From Microvirga alba (GTDB lineage: Bacteria; Pseudomonadota; Alphaproteobacteria; Rhizobiales; Beijerinckiaceae): a DNA stretch of 63,031 bases. Where the stretch lies: NCBI RefSeq assembly GCF_015694465.1, contig NZ_JADQDO010000014.1:1-63031 (forward strand), written 5' to 3'. Shown here one piece after another: positions 17,281 through 27,100 of the stretch (the stretch's first letter is position 1; every line of letters starts with the position of its first letter). Below the pieces are notes generated by a model, which saw only the letters and a program-made list of their open reading frames with translations, was not told the DNA's origin and did no database searches. Made by a program: the position numbers and the translations under genes.

Positions 17281-18192
17281 ATGAAGTTGTCCCCCTCCAT
17301 GAGAGACTCGACACGCCGCGTTCCGACTCCTTGGCCAGCGATCGCCCTGATCTCGCCTGTTCATTTCCTGATCGGCGCGATCATCTTTGTGCCGGCCCTC
17401 TACGTGGCGTGGCTCAGCCTGACGCAATCCTCCTTCGGGCAGCAACCCGTCTTCGTCGGCTTCGAGAACTACGCCCAGGTACTTGGCGATCCCTACTTCT
17501 GGCGTGCTCTTGGCAATACCGTCCTGGTTGTTCTCATCGTCGTCCACCTGGAACTTCTGCTCGGCCTTGGAGTCGCGCTTCTGTTTGCCAGCGGGCTGCG
17601 GGCGATGCCGCTCCTGCTCGCAGCAGTTCTGGCACCCTACGCGGTGAGTGAGGTGAGCGCCGTCGTCATGTGGCGCTATCTCTTCGACCTCGACATCGGA
17701 TACGTCAGCCAGGCCCTCGCGTGGCTCGGTCTGCCTGCGCTGGAATGGGCGATCAATCCAACCCATGGGCTTATCCTCGTCGCTCTCCTGAGCATCTGGC
17801 TGCATCTACCCTTCACTTTCGTGATCCTCTACGCGGCGCGGCTCGCGATCCCACGTGAACTCTACGAGGCGGCCGAGGTGGACGGCGCCACACCGCTCCA
17901 GCAGTTCCGGCGCGTGACCCTTCCTCTGCTCGTACCGGCGATCCTGATCGCCGTCCTGTTCCGCTACATCTTCGCCTTCCGACTGTTCTCGGAGGTCTGG
18001 CTTCTCACGGGAGGAGGCCCGGCGCGACAGACGGAGGTGCTCGCAGTCTATCTTTACCTCGAGGCTTTCCGTTACAACGCCTTCGGTGAAGCGGCCGCAA
18101 CCGGCTGGCTCCTGGTCCTCGCGTCTCTCATCCTCGCGCTGTGGTACCTGCGCCGGCTCTACAAAGACATGTTTGCGACCTATGCACCCTAG
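17281..18192 (+). CDS. Sugar-type ABC transporter permease 1 (MalF/UgpA-like)
   Basis: A 303-residue inner-membrane permease with six hydrophobic helices. The EAA loop near residues 195-215 (RELYEAAEVDGATPLQQFRRVTLP) docks the ATPase. FVGFENYAQVLGDPYFWRAL is typical of the MalF/UgpA class. ATG at 17281 is preferred over an upstream in-frame start because the longer reading adds ~50 residues without membrane character and crosses the promoter region. It overlaps the second permease by 11 bases. It is the first gene of a rightward operon of two permeases, two unknown proteins, an enolase-superfamily enzyme and the ATPase. Confidence 0.85.
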   Translation: MKLSPSMRDSTRRVPTPWPAIALISPVHFLIGAIIFVPALYVAWLSLTQSSFGQQPVFVGFENYAQVLGDPYFWRALGNTVLVVLIVVHLELLLGLGVALLFASGLRAMPLLLAAVLAPYAVSEVSAVVMWRYLFDLDIGYVSQALAWLGLPALEWAINPTHGLILVALLSIWLHLPFTFVILYAARLAIPRELYEAAEVDGATPLQQFRRVTLPLLVPAILIAVLFRYIFAFRLFSEVWLLTGGGPARQTEVLAVYLYLEAFRYNAFGEAAATGWLLVLASLILALWYLRRLYKDMFATYAP

Positions 18193-19015
18193 ATCGTTCC
18201 TTCGCAGCTTTCTGAAAATCATAGCGGTGGCGGCCGTTCTCGCTTGGTCGCTCGCGCCGATCCTTCTGATCTTCATGTCGTCGTTCAAGGCCGACCGGGA
18301 CATTTTCGCCGTGCCGCCGCGGCTCGGCTTCAGCCCGACCCTGGACAACTACGTGGCGCTCGTCACCCGTTGGGGCGACTTTTTCAGCGGGCTCCTCAAT
18401 AGCCTGATCGTAACGGTGGGTGCCACCATCCTTGCCGTGCTCACAAGCGCCATGGCGGGCTATGCCTATTCCCGCTTCCGTCACCGAATTCTGGCCGGCA
18501 GCGCCTTCTTCCTCATCTTCATCCGGCTCATCCCACCCATCGTCATCACGCTACCGCTCTTTCCGGCCGTCAACGCGCTTGGTCTCAGTGATACGCATCT
18601 GATCCTGATCGTGCTCTACGCCACCTTCTTCGTATCGCTCGGCACATTGGTCATGCGCACCTTCATCGACCAGATTCCCAAGGAAGTCGACGAGGCGGCC
18701 CATATCGACGGCGCAACCCGCGGACAGATCCTGCGCAAGATCATCCTCCCTTTGTCCGCGCAGGGCATGGTGGCAGTGGCCGTCTTCGTGATCGTCTATG
18801 CGTGGAACGAGTTTCTCTTCGCCTTCATCTTCACCACGACGCGCGCGAAGACCGCGCCGCTGGTGATATCCGAAATGATCGGCGCCGTAGAAGGCGTGGA
18901 ATGGGGCGTGCTCTTCGCCGCTTCGACGGTGCAGCTCCTGCCCATCCTCCTCTTCGTCGTGCTCGCCCAGAAACACCTCGTCGCGGGCCTTACCGCCGGT
19001 GCCACGAAGGGTTGA
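18182..19015 (+). CDS. Sugar-type ABC transporter permease 2 (MalG/UgpE-like)
   Basis: A 277-residue permease with six predicted membrane helices, beginning with a basic tail and IIAVAAVLAWSLAPILLIFM. The block FMSSFKADRDIF and the EAA loop PKEVDEAAHIDGATRGQI mark it as the MalG/UgpE partner. The start ATG at 18182 lies inside the end of permease 1 (11-base overlap), giving coupled synthesis of the heterodimer. Together with the binding protein at 15712 and the ATPase at 21494 it completes an importer. Confidence 0.85.
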   Translation: MHPRSFLRSFLKIIAVAAVLAWSLAPILLIFMSSFKADRDIFAVPPRLGFSPTLDNYVALVTRWGDFFSGLLNSLIVTVGATILAVLTSAMAGYAYSRFRHRILAGSAFFLIFIRLIPPIVITLPLFPAVNALGLSDTHLILIVLYATFFVSLGTLVMRTFIDQIPKEVDEAAHIDGATRGQILRKIILPLSAQGMVAVAVFVIVYAWNEFLFAFIFTTTRAKTAPLVISEMIGAVEGVEWGVLFAASTVQLLPILLFVVLAQKHLVAGLTAGATKG

Positions 19016-19057
19016 TGAATGCCCGGAAGGGATCATGAATTTCAGGAGACATCAGAC

Positions 19058-19948
19058 ATGCTAGGCCACCATCGAACGGCGCAGCCGCCTGCGACCTGGA
19101 CAGATCCGGCTTTGAGCCGCTTCGATCCCCTGTCGCGCATCATCTGCCTGGATGATTTCGACCGCGGCTTCTGTGGCTGGACCCAGCTCGTCGGCAATTA
19201 CGAGGACAGCCTCGATTCCATGCTGCCGGGCTACGCCCAGCACACCTCTCCCATGCTGTCCAGCCTGGCCCATTGGGACGCGGGCTCCCACAATTCCGTG
19301 GACGGCAACTATGCCCTTAAGATCGCCACGCGCCCGCGCCGAGGGGCGCAGAACGTCGCCATCAAGCGCCTCACGTTCCGCGAAGCCGGGCCGATCCGCA
19401 TGGAGGCCTATGTGACCTTCAAGCCCGAGGCGACGGAACTGAAATTGTCCGAAAGCGACATCCGGTCCTTCGGTTTTCTGTTCGACCTCCAGGTCGGCGA
19501 TCGCCACGGCGCTGGCGGCGAGCGGGTGATGCCTCATATGCGCTTCCTGAACGCCCGTGACGGGGAGCATGTCCAGCGGTGGCAGTTCAAGCGGCGTTCC
19601 GTTCCGATCATTCCGCTCGGCACCGAAAACAAGACGATCAGCCATTACCATCTCGCCCCTGAGGACTGGGAGGACTTGCCCGGCGGCGATCAGCGGCTCT
19701 GCTACAATGAAATCCCCACCAAGGTGAACTGGCACTATATCCGCTTCGACTTCGACCTCGCCTCGATGACCTGCACGGGCTTCCGCTGCAACGATCGGGA
19801 GTTCGATGTTTCCGGCTTCGACTCCTTGCGCCTTCCGGCCATGAAAAACCTCTGGTGCATGCTCAATCTCGCATTCTTTGCCGAGACAGACACCGACAAG
19901 CGCGCATTTCTCTATCTCGATTCCGTCTGCCTCTCGGGAGATTTCTGA
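19058..19948 (+). CDS. Conserved protein of unknown function, beta-sandwich-like
   Basis: A 296-residue soluble protein without signal peptide or membrane helices. The early DDFDRGFCGWTQL resembles the opening strand of concanavalin-like or carbohydrate-binding beta-sandwich domains (DDFD..GW). Many Trp/Tyr/Phe and alternating strands (FGFLFDLQVGDRHGAG, WHYIRFDFDLASMTC) support an all-beta fold. It may belong to a family of unknown function (possibly DUF6772; from memory, not checked). The start at 19058 is chosen because AGGAG at 19044-19048 has ideal spacing. Its stop overlaps the start of the next small gene (TGATG). Embedded between permeases and a sugar-acid-type dehydratase, it probably handles the imported compound in the cytoplasm. 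Confidence 0.65.
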   Translation: MLGHHRTAQPPATWTDPALSRFDPLSRIICLDDFDRGFCGWTQLVGNYEDSLDSMLPGYAQHTSPMLSSLAHWDAGSHNSVDGNYALKIATRPRRGAQNVAIKRLTFREAGPIRMEAYVTFKPEATELKLSESDIRSFGFLFDLQVGDRHGAGGERVMPHMRFLNARDGEHVQRWQFKRRSVPIIPLGTENKTISHYHLAPEDWEDLPGGDQRLCYNEIPTKVNWHYIRFDFDLASMTCTGFRCNDREFDVSGFDSLRLPAMKNLWCMLNLAFFAETDTDKRAFLYLDSVCLSGDF

Positions 19949-20280
19949 TGCGCACCAGCACGAGCGCGATCATTGCACGTAACGAAACCTGGACCGGCGA
20001 GGCGGCGACCGAACCCTACGAGGCGGGCTGGGCGAAGGAAGCGATCATTTTCGTGCGCTCCCTCAAGGCACCGTCGGGGCCGCAGGTCCGTGCGCGAGTG
20101 GAGATCTCTCCGGACGGCATGAACTGGGCTCCGGAAGGCGCGGAAATCCCCCTTCCGGACAGAAAGGACGCCGTGACCTTCGCTCGCGTCTCCCATTTCG
20201 GCACCTGGCTTCGTCTTGCCGCCACCCTGCCCGAAGACAGCGCCAACACCGTTCTCGTCACCATTCACCTGAAGAGCTGA
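19948..20280 (+). CDS. Small conserved-looking protein of unknown function
   Basis: A 110-residue cytoplasmic protein starting within the TGATG overlap at 19946-19950, so it is translated together with the 19058 gene. The sequence is strand-rich and Trp-containing (ARNETWTGEAATEPYEAGW, VEISPDGMNWAPEG, HFGTWLRLAATL), suggesting a small beta-barrel or jelly-roll. No catalytic motif was recognised. Tight coupling with the preceding unknown protein suggests the two form a complex or act on the same substrate. Family unknown. Confidence 0.6.
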   Translation: MRTSTSAIIARNETWTGEAATEPYEAGWAKEAIIFVRSLKAPSGPQVRARVEISPDGMNWAPEGAEIPLPDRKDAVTFARVSHFGTWLRLAATLPEDSANTVLVTIHLKS

Positions 20281-20293
20281 AGGTCCCACAGTA

Positions 20294-21463
20294 ATGTCCT
20301 CCTCCCCTCGTCTGCAGTTGGGCGAAGTCCCTTCCAGCCCGAATGCGGCCGGGCGCATCCGCAGCGTGACATCCCATCCTCTGAGAGTGGTCCTGCCGAA
20401 AGCCCAGCGGACCTCGCAGGGCGACTTTCCTGCGGTCGAAATCCTGGTGGTGGAGATCGAGACCGAGACGGGAATCATCGGAATCGGTGAGGGCTTGGCC
20501 CGGCGCGGAGCTCGAGGATATGCGGCTCTCGTAAACGAGGCATTGGCGCCGCGCCTGATCGGCCAGGATGTCCGCGACCGACGTCGCCTATGGCGCGTCA
20601 TGAGAGGTGCTCTCACGGGACGTCCGGGCGGGCAGCTGGTGGAAGCCATCGCAGCCGTCGACATCGCTCTCTGGGATATTGCAGGCAAGATCGCGGGCGA
20701 GCCCATCCATCGCTTGCTCGGTGGGATGGGCCGCACGCACGTCAACGCCTATGCGTCGTCCATCAACTGGCTCGACGATGCAACCGTTGAGGCCGAAGTC
20801 GCGCATGCGCTGGCGCTCGGATTCCGCGAGATCAAGGTGAAGCTCGGTCGTCCCATAAAAGATGCCCTCGCCCGAGCCGCGCTGGTGCGCCGCCTCGCGC
20901 CGGACGCGCTGCTTGGCGTCGATGCGAATTGGGCCTACGACGTGGATGAAGCCGTTTCGATCGGCCGAGCCCTTGCTGATCTCGGCTACGATTTCTTCGA
21001 GGAGCCCATCGCACCGCATGATCGTGCAGGCTACCGACGACTGTCTCAGCACCTTCCGATTAGGCTTGCGGCCGGCGAGAGCGACTATGTGGCCGCCGAG
21101 GCTTTGATTTCGCTCGAAGACCGCTCCCTCGGCATGATCCAACCGGACGTGACCCGCTCAGGCGGGATCACGGAGACTTGGCGGATCGCGGAGCTGGCTG
21201 CGGCGCATCACGTGGCCTATGCGCCCCATGTGGGCTGGTCGGGTGCGATCTGCGTTGCCGCGAGCCTTCATCTTGCCGCAGCGGCCGAAACCTTCCGCAG
21301 CTTCGAGTGCATGGTCTACGACAACCCACTGCGGGATACGCTCTGTGCACCTCTCGTCGGCAGCGCGCTTCAGCTCGAAGAGGGCCAGCTTGCGGTGCCG
21401 CAGGCCCCAGGCCTCGGCGTGACCCTCGACCGGGCCGTGCTCGACGCCCACCGCATCTCCTAA
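20294..21463 (+). CDS. Mandelate racemase/muconate-lactonizing (enolase) superfamily enzyme
   Basis: A 389-residue TIM-barrel enzyme with the full MR/MLE active site: acid/base lysines in KVK (K181, K183), metal ligands D210 (GVDANW), E236 (FFEEP) and E262 (AGESDY), and H312 (YAPHVGWSG) on the opposite face. The N-terminal ~130 residues form the capping domain (GDFPAVEILVVEIETE). Members abstract an alpha-proton from a carboxylate, then racemise, dehydrate or cycloisomerise; many are sugar-acid dehydratases. In an operon with a sugar-type importer, dehydration or epimerisation of the imported acid is likely. The substrate cannot be read from sequence. Confidence 0.85.
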   Translation: MSSSPRLQLGEVPSSPNAAGRIRSVTSHPLRVVLPKAQRTSQGDFPAVEILVVEIETETGIIGIGEGLARRGARGYAALVNEALAPRLIGQDVRDRRRLWRVMRGALTGRPGGQLVEAIAAVDIALWDIAGKIAGEPIHRLLGGMGRTHVNAYASSINWLDDATVEAEVAHALALGFREIKVKLGRPIKDALARAALVRRLAPDALLGVDANWAYDVDEAVSIGRALADLGYDFFEEPIAPHDRAGYRRLSQHLPIRLAAGESDYVAAEALISLEDRSLGMIQPDVTRSGGITETWRIAELAAAHHVAYAPHVGWSGAICVAASLHLAAAAETFRSFECMVYDNPLRDTLCAPLVGSALQLEEGQLAVPQAPGLGVTLDRAVLDAHRIS

Positions 21464-21493
21464 TTTTCTCAATCCCCCACTAGGGCCGGCCCC

Positions 21494-22546
21494 ATGTCCT
21501 CAGTCACCATTCGCAATGCCCGGAAGTCGTACGGCGCCGCCGCAGTTCTGCACGGGGTCTCGGTGGATATCGCCGACGGCGAGTTTGTGATTTTGGTGGG
21601 CCCCTCGGGCTGTGGGAAATCCACGCTTCTGCGGATGATCGCGGGACTGGAGGACATCACGGGCGGCGACATCCGCATCGGCGATCGCATCGTCAACACC
21701 GTGCCGCCGAAAGATCGCGACATCGCCATGGTGTTCCAGAACTATGCCCTCTACCCGCATATGACGGTCGCCGACAACATGGCCTTCTCGCTCAAGCTCA
21801 AGCGGGCTAGCAAAGCCGAAATCGACGACAAGGTCAGGCGGGCCGCCGAGATACTCGGCCTGGCGCCGCTCCTTGAGCGCTATCCGCGCCAGCTCTCAGG
21901 CGGTCAGCGTCAGCGAGTGGCCATGGGCCGTGCCATCGTACGCGATCCGCAGGTGTTTTTGTTCGACGAGCCACTGTCCAACCTGGATGCCAAGCTGCGG
22001 GTGCAGATGCGCGCTGAGATCAAGGCGCTGCATCAGCGGCTCAAGACCACGACGATCTATGTGACGCACGATCAGATCGAGGCCATGACCATGGCGGACA
22101 AGATCGTGGTGATGCATGACGGCATTGTCGAGCAGATCGGTGCCCCGCTCGAGCTCTATGATCGGCCCGCCAACCTCTTCGTCGCTGGCTTTATCGGATC
22201 CCCCGCCATGAACATCCTGGAAGGGCGTATCGAGGCGGATGGGTTTAAGATCGGCGAGGTATCGATGCCGCTCGCAACAGCCCCGCAGGCATCGTCAGGC
22301 AAGGCTGCCTTCTATGGTATCCGACCCGAGCACTTTCACGTCACGGGCGACGGGATCCCTCTCACGGTGCGCGTCGTCGAACCGACTGGATCGGAAACTC
22401 AGGTCATCGGGAGTCTGGGCGGACGAGATGTAACCTGTGTGTTCCGTGAGCGGATAAACGCTCGCCCTGGGGACGTCATCCCCATTCTGCCGAACCCATC
22501 CCTGTCGCATCTGTTCGATAAGGCTACCGGCAAGCGCCTGTCCTGA
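21494..22546 (+). CDS. Sugar-type ABC transporter ATP-binding protein (UgpC/MalK-like)
   Basis: A 350-residue ATPase. Walker [10 protein letters not shown], signature LSGGQRQR, Walker [13 protein letters not shown] and the switch His (VTHDQIEAM) are intact. The C-terminal ~110 residues form the MalK-type regulatory OB/TOBE domain ([22 protein letters not shown]). It is the last gene of the importer operon, 30 bases after the enolase-superfamily gene. It should energise permeases 17281 and 18182. Confidence 0.9.
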   Translation: MSSVTIRNARKSYGAAAVLHGVSVDIADGEFVILVGPSGCGKSTLLRMIAGLEDITGGDIRIGDRIVNTVPPKDRDIAMVFQNYALYPHMTVADNMAFSLKLKRASKAEIDDKVRRAAEILGLAPLLERYPRQLSGGQRQRVAMGRAIVRDPQVFLFDEPLSNLDAKLRVQMRAEIKALHQRLKTTTIYVTHDQIEAMTMADKIVVMHDGIVEQIGAPLELYDRPANLFVAGFIGSPAMNILEGRIEADGFKIGEVSMPLATAPQASSGKAAFYGIRPEHFHVTGDGIPLTVRVVEPTGSETQVIGSLGGRDVTCVFRERINARPGDVIPILPNPSLSHLFDKATGKRLS

Positions 22547-22888
22547 TCGCCCGACACGGCATCGATTTGCCAAAGGAGCGGGTTCAGATGGCCGAGACGG
22601 AGCGAGTGTGACGCTGCGGGCTTTGTCCAACACAGCGATCGATGGTGCGCGTCGCTTGGGGCTTGCCAGCCGACGCTAGGCAAGGCGATCGAACCACGGC
22701 CGGTTCCACGGGCCCTCGTTGGGGCGAGGGTTCGGCTGCGGCCTTCCATCGAGCCTTTGGCGGAGGCCGACCGAGAGCTGGCAATTCAATGTGCAGGCGA
22801 CGGTGATTGTCCGACCTCTGATTTCATTCTTATAGTCTCGCACTCTGATGCGACCGACGATTCTCAAATCGATGACACCCGCGAGATA
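22547..22888. other. Intergenic region upstream of AraC regulator
   Basis: About 340 bases between the ATPase stop and the AraC-type start. No gene with family resemblance is seen. A more AT-rich patch near 22825-22890 probably holds the AraC promoter. Confidence 0.3.
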
Positions 22889-23938
22889 ATGCAGAACCCG
22901 CCATCTTTTGCGTTCGATGGATCGTACGCCTCCTCGCGGGAGGAAGCGTACGCAACCTGGCGCAACATCATATCCGTCCTGTTCGATGCGTCGGTGCCCG
23001 ATCGGCAAGCCGTCGATGCCTTCCGGATCAAGGTTGACGGTTACCATCTCGGGCCGATTCTCGTCGGTAGCGCAGAGTCCGTCGCCCAGCAGTTCCGCCG
23101 GTCTGCGGCGACCATCGCGCGCAGCGGGATCGATCATTTTTGCGTTCAGCTTTACCCTCGGGGTGGATTTGCGGGAGAGGTCGAAGATCGGTCGATCCGC
23201 GTCGGGCCAGGGGATATCAACATCCTCGACCTTTCCCGAACCGTGCGCACAGAAGCCGAGGATTTCCGCAACCTGACCCTTGTCGTGCCGCGGCCGCTGT
23301 TGGCGCCACTGGTGAGCAACCCCGACGGGCTGCACGGCATCGTGCTGTCGGGCCGGTCCGGGCTGGGCTTTCTGCTCGCCAACTATATGCAAACGCTCTA
23401 TGCAACGGCGGGTTCTTTGGACGCAGGGGACGGAGCGGGTATCGCCGAGGCCACGGCACGCCTGATCGCTGGCTGCTTCGGCCCGGCGACGGACGCGCAC
23501 GAGGCCGCGACGTCGACGAGGCGCGGCGCGCGGCTCCTCGTCGTCAAACGCTACATCGACGACAATCTGGCGGTCCCCGGACTGACGGTCGACCGCATTG
23601 CCCGCGAGTTCAACCTGTCACGAGCCACGTTGGCCCGTATGTTCGAGCCGCTGGGTGGATTGGCAGGGTACATCCGCGAACGGCGCATGCTTCGCTGCTT
23701 CGCTGAGATCACATCTCCGGCTCACGCGCATCGGTCAATCGGCGACCTTGCTTATGCCTGGGGCTTCGGTAACGAGGCCGCCTTCAGCCGGGCGTTCCGG
23801 CGTATGTTCGACATGTCGCCCCGCGAGGCACGCTTCGAGGTGGGCTTTTCCCCACGGGTGGCGTATCGCCGCCCCTCCGGCCCCCGCGGCTGCGAGGAGC
23901 CGGTTCTGGCACAGTGGATCCGTCATCTCCGGGGCTGA
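22889..23938 (+). CDS. AraC-family transcriptional regulator
   Basis: A 349-residue regulator. Residues ~20-200 match the AraC-binding-like (ligand/dimer) domain seen in regulators such as FeaR. The C-terminal ~100 residues hold the double HTH (LTVDRIAREFNLSRATLARMF and IGDLAYAWGFGNEAAFSRAF). The start at 22889 is preferred to an upstream in-frame reading because the domain begins shortly after and the preceding 44 codons have no resemblance. Its target is not obvious: it follows the sugar importer operon on the same strand and precedes the autotransporter. Confidence 0.8.
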   Translation: MQNPPSFAFDGSYASSREEAYATWRNIISVLFDASVPDRQAVDAFRIKVDGYHLGPILVGSAESVAQQFRRSAATIARSGIDHFCVQLYPRGGFAGEVEDRSIRVGPGDINILDLSRTVRTEAEDFRNLTLVVPRPLLAPLVSNPDGLHGIVLSGRSGLGFLLANYMQTLYATAGSLDAGDGAGIAEATARLIAGCFGPATDAHEAATSTRRGARLLVVKRYIDDNLAVPGLTVDRIAREFNLSRATLARMFEPLGGLAGYIRERRMLRCFAEITSPAHAHRSIGDLAYAWGFGNEAAFSRAFRRMFDMSPREARFEVGFSPRVAYRRPSGPRGCEEPVLAQWIRHLRG

Positions 23939-24040
23939 TGGTCGGCTCTTCCTCCTCACGTCATCCACCTGAGACAAACAGCAAAAAAATTGAGGCGAAC
24001 GGCAAAGTGCGCGGCTGTGTGATCGGTTAGGGAGGAGGCT

Positions 24041-24169
24041 GTGACCTTCCGTAAGGGAAGTTTCCCAGTCGGCATCACTGAAGCCGCACCTGAGAGTATG
24101 CGCTCGAGGGTGACTTCATTTGGTCCTGACGGTGATAGCGGGTGTTTTGGGAAGCAAGGTTGGACTTGA
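24041..24169 (+). CDS. Possible 42-codon leader ORF coupled to the autotransporter gene
   Basis: A GTG at 24041, preceded by GGAGGAGG (24031-24038), opens a 42-codon frame (starting VTFRKGSFPVG). Its TGA at 24167-24169 shares a base with the autotransporter ATG at 24169 (TGATG). The strong ribosome site in front of this short frame, compared with the weaker sequence directly before 24169, suggests translation may enter here and re-initiate on the protease gene. No homology was recognised, and the frame also contains an inverted repeat CTTCC-GTAAG-GGAAG. It could equally be chance. Confidence 0.35.
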   Translation: MTFRKGSFPVGITEAAPESMRSRVTSFGPDGDSGCFGKQGWT

Positions 24170-27100
24170 TGATTTCTTCGCTCCGAGTTTCCAGAACGAG
24201 CGGGTGCCGCTCCGTTCAAGCGCGCCTTCTTCTAACCGGACTCCTGGCCGGAACCGCGACAATCGGACTTCTCGCGGGCCCGTCGAAGGCTTCAGCCGCC
24301 GACGCCTCGGTTCACCTCCCGGTGTTCGCGCAGTCGGTGTTCTCCAACGGATCCTACACCACGGCAGCAAGCCCCGCCTTCTACGAGACGGACGAATATC
24401 AGCGGTCCTGGTATCTCGGGAAGATCAACGCGGCGGAGGCCTATGCGCTGGGCTTCACGGGCAAGGGTGTCCTTGTGGCTGTCGTCGATACCGGACTCGA
24501 CATGGGTCATCCGGAATTCCTCGGCCGTATATCGCCGCTTCTGCGCTCCTTCGCCGTGAACGAGCCGCCGGGCTTCATGTCGGATCTGAAGGAGAACGGA
24601 GAGATCGAAGGTCATGGCACCCACGTGGCCGGCATCATCGGTGCCGCGCGCGACGGCGTCGGCACCCAGGGCGTGGCTTACAACGCGACGATCCTCCCCT
24701 TGAGGGCTGTCGAAGTGGCCAACGACGGAACGCACGATCCAACCGTTGCCGCACTCCATTACGCAGCCCAGTCCGGCGCGAAAGTTCTCAACGGTAGCTA
24801 CGGGCCAGACGCGCTGCCGCCCCGGTGGATCCCTGATCCCGCCTCGCCCGGCAACTATATGCAGAATCCGTACCACAGGGTGATGTCGGACAAGCTGATT
24901 GGTGGTCCGAACATCGAGACGGAATACAAGGCCGTCAAGGCTGCGGCGGATGCGGATATCGTTCTCGTCTTCTCGGCTGGCAACGCCTATCAATCTCAGC
25001 CGATCGCGGCGTCCAGCCCCGACGGGATCGGCTTCCTTCCCTTCATTCGCCCCGGCAACACCCAGGCCGGTGTCTACAAATTCATCACAGGCGGCACCGA
25101 CCTCAACAACCCCGCGACCTATGTGTACGCGGATCCCAACGATCCGCATTACGCCAGCCTCGACTTCTCCGATCTCCAGGGCAGCCTCATCACCGTCGTC
25201 GCAACCGACCGCAACAACCAGATCGCGAGCTACAGCAACCGCTGCGGTGTGACCTTCCTGTGGTGCCTTTCTGCGCCTGGCGGTGATGATGCCAGGCCCG
25301 GGCAGAACAGGGCAGAGTACGAGATTCTCTCCACCTATCCCTTCAGCACCTATGCGCCCATGGTCGGCACATCCATGGCGGCACCCGTGGTCGCGGGCGG
25401 TGCGGCCGTACTGCGCGAGGCCTTCCCCTACATGACGGCGCGGCAGATCATCGAGGTTATCCTGACCACGACAGATCCGATCGGCCCGAAGGAGATCTAC
25501 GGCCGCGGGCTCTTCAACCTCGGACGGGCGGTCAGGGGACCGAAGGAGTTCGGCGCAGAGGGCTTCGCACCGGCCTTCGATGTGGACACGAGAGGCTACG
25601 ATTCCACTTGGTCCAACGACATCGTCGGCTCGGGTGGTCTCATCAAACGCGGCGCAGGCAATCTCGTCCTCGCTGGCGCCAATACCTATTCCGGCGGCAC
25701 TCAGGTCCTCGGAGGCGCCCTTACCCTTTCGGGCTCCGTCGCGTCCGCCATGACAGTGGGCCCAGCCGGAATCCTGCGGGGAACCGGTATCGTCCAGGCC
25801 CCGCTGACTGTTGCTGGCACCTTGGAGCCAGGCGCGGCCGCCGGCAGCTTCGGGACCCTGACCGTCACGGGCAACGCCACCCTTCTGTCGAGCTCCATTT
25901 ACCGGGTGGACGCAAACAACCGGGGTGCCCATGACAAGCTGGTTGTGGGCGGCACGACGACCCTGGCGGGCGGCACCCTGGAGGTGGTCCTGGTGGATGG
26001 CCTCGCTCCCGTGGGCACGCCGCTGGAGATCATCAGTTCCGCAGGCGGCGCAACCGGCATTTTCGGCACGTTGCGCAGCAACAGCGTATCGGCCTTTCTG
26101 GACCCCCGGCTGCACTATGCCGGCGGCAGCGTGACGGTGAGCTTCGAGCGTAATACGGTGTCGCTGGCTGATGCCGCAACATCGTCGGGCGACAAGAACG
26201 TGGCAGCGGCAATCGACTCCCTCGGGGCCTTGAGCAAGCTTGAGGATGCTCTCATACGGCTGGATGCAGCTTCTGCGGATCGTGCGTTCGATCTATTGTC
26301 GGGCGAGGCGCATGCCTGGGTCGCGAGCGTCGCCTACGGCAATGCCCAACTTGTCCAAAACAGTGTTCTTAGCCGCCTGCGCCAACCCCTGACCGGCAGC
26401 ACTCTACCGTTATTGGCCCAGGGCTCCTATGCGGCCGCCTATGCCGCGGACCGGCCCGACAAGGCCCCGCAGCCCGTCGCTGTGGCGCCCAGTCCCGTGG
26501 CACCCCGCTACGCCCTCTGGGGCGAGGGCTTCGGCGCCTGGGGCAAAACCCGCTCCGACGGCAACGCCGCCTCCCTCGATGCCTCCACCGGCGGGTTCGT
26601 CCTCGGTGCCGACGCCGAGGTCTCGGACGGGCTCCGCCTAGGGCTCGCGGGTGGCTACACCCGGACTTCCTTCGACGTGGAGGCAAGGCTCTCCTCAGGG
26701 GCCAACGAGAGCGTTTTCGGAGCCCTCTATGGGGCAGGCTCCTGGGGCAACCTCTCCTTGAGGCTCGGAACCTCGTTTGCACACCACGACTTCGCCGTGA
26801 GCCGTAACGTCGCATTCCCCGGCTTTGCCGAGGCGCTGCGTGCGTCCTACGACGGCTCGACGGTTCAGGCGTTCGGGGAGGTTGGCTATCGGATCGGGCT
26901 GGGGCGCGTGGCGGTCGAGCCGTTTGCCGGCGCTGCGGCGCTGCGGCTTCACACGGACGGCTTCCAGGAGCACGGCGGGGAGGCGGCGCTAACGGGTTTT
27001 GGGCGAACCTACGAGCTTGGCACGACGACGCTCGGAGTTCGGGCCGAGGCGCGGCTGAGCGACGAGGTGCCACTCCTGCTGAGGGGGCTTGTGGGCTGGC

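Noticed and set aside
24046..24060. Inverted repeat CTTCC-GTAAG-GGAAG, considered as a MerR-type metal operator
   Set aside because: The spacer is shorter than in CueR/MerR sites and no MerR gene is near; it also lies inside the putative leader ORF.
24292..26115. 607-codon minus-strand frame inside the autotransporter gene
   Set aside because: It is antisense to a clearly functional subtilase with intact catalytic residues; long antisense frames are expected in GC-rich DNA.
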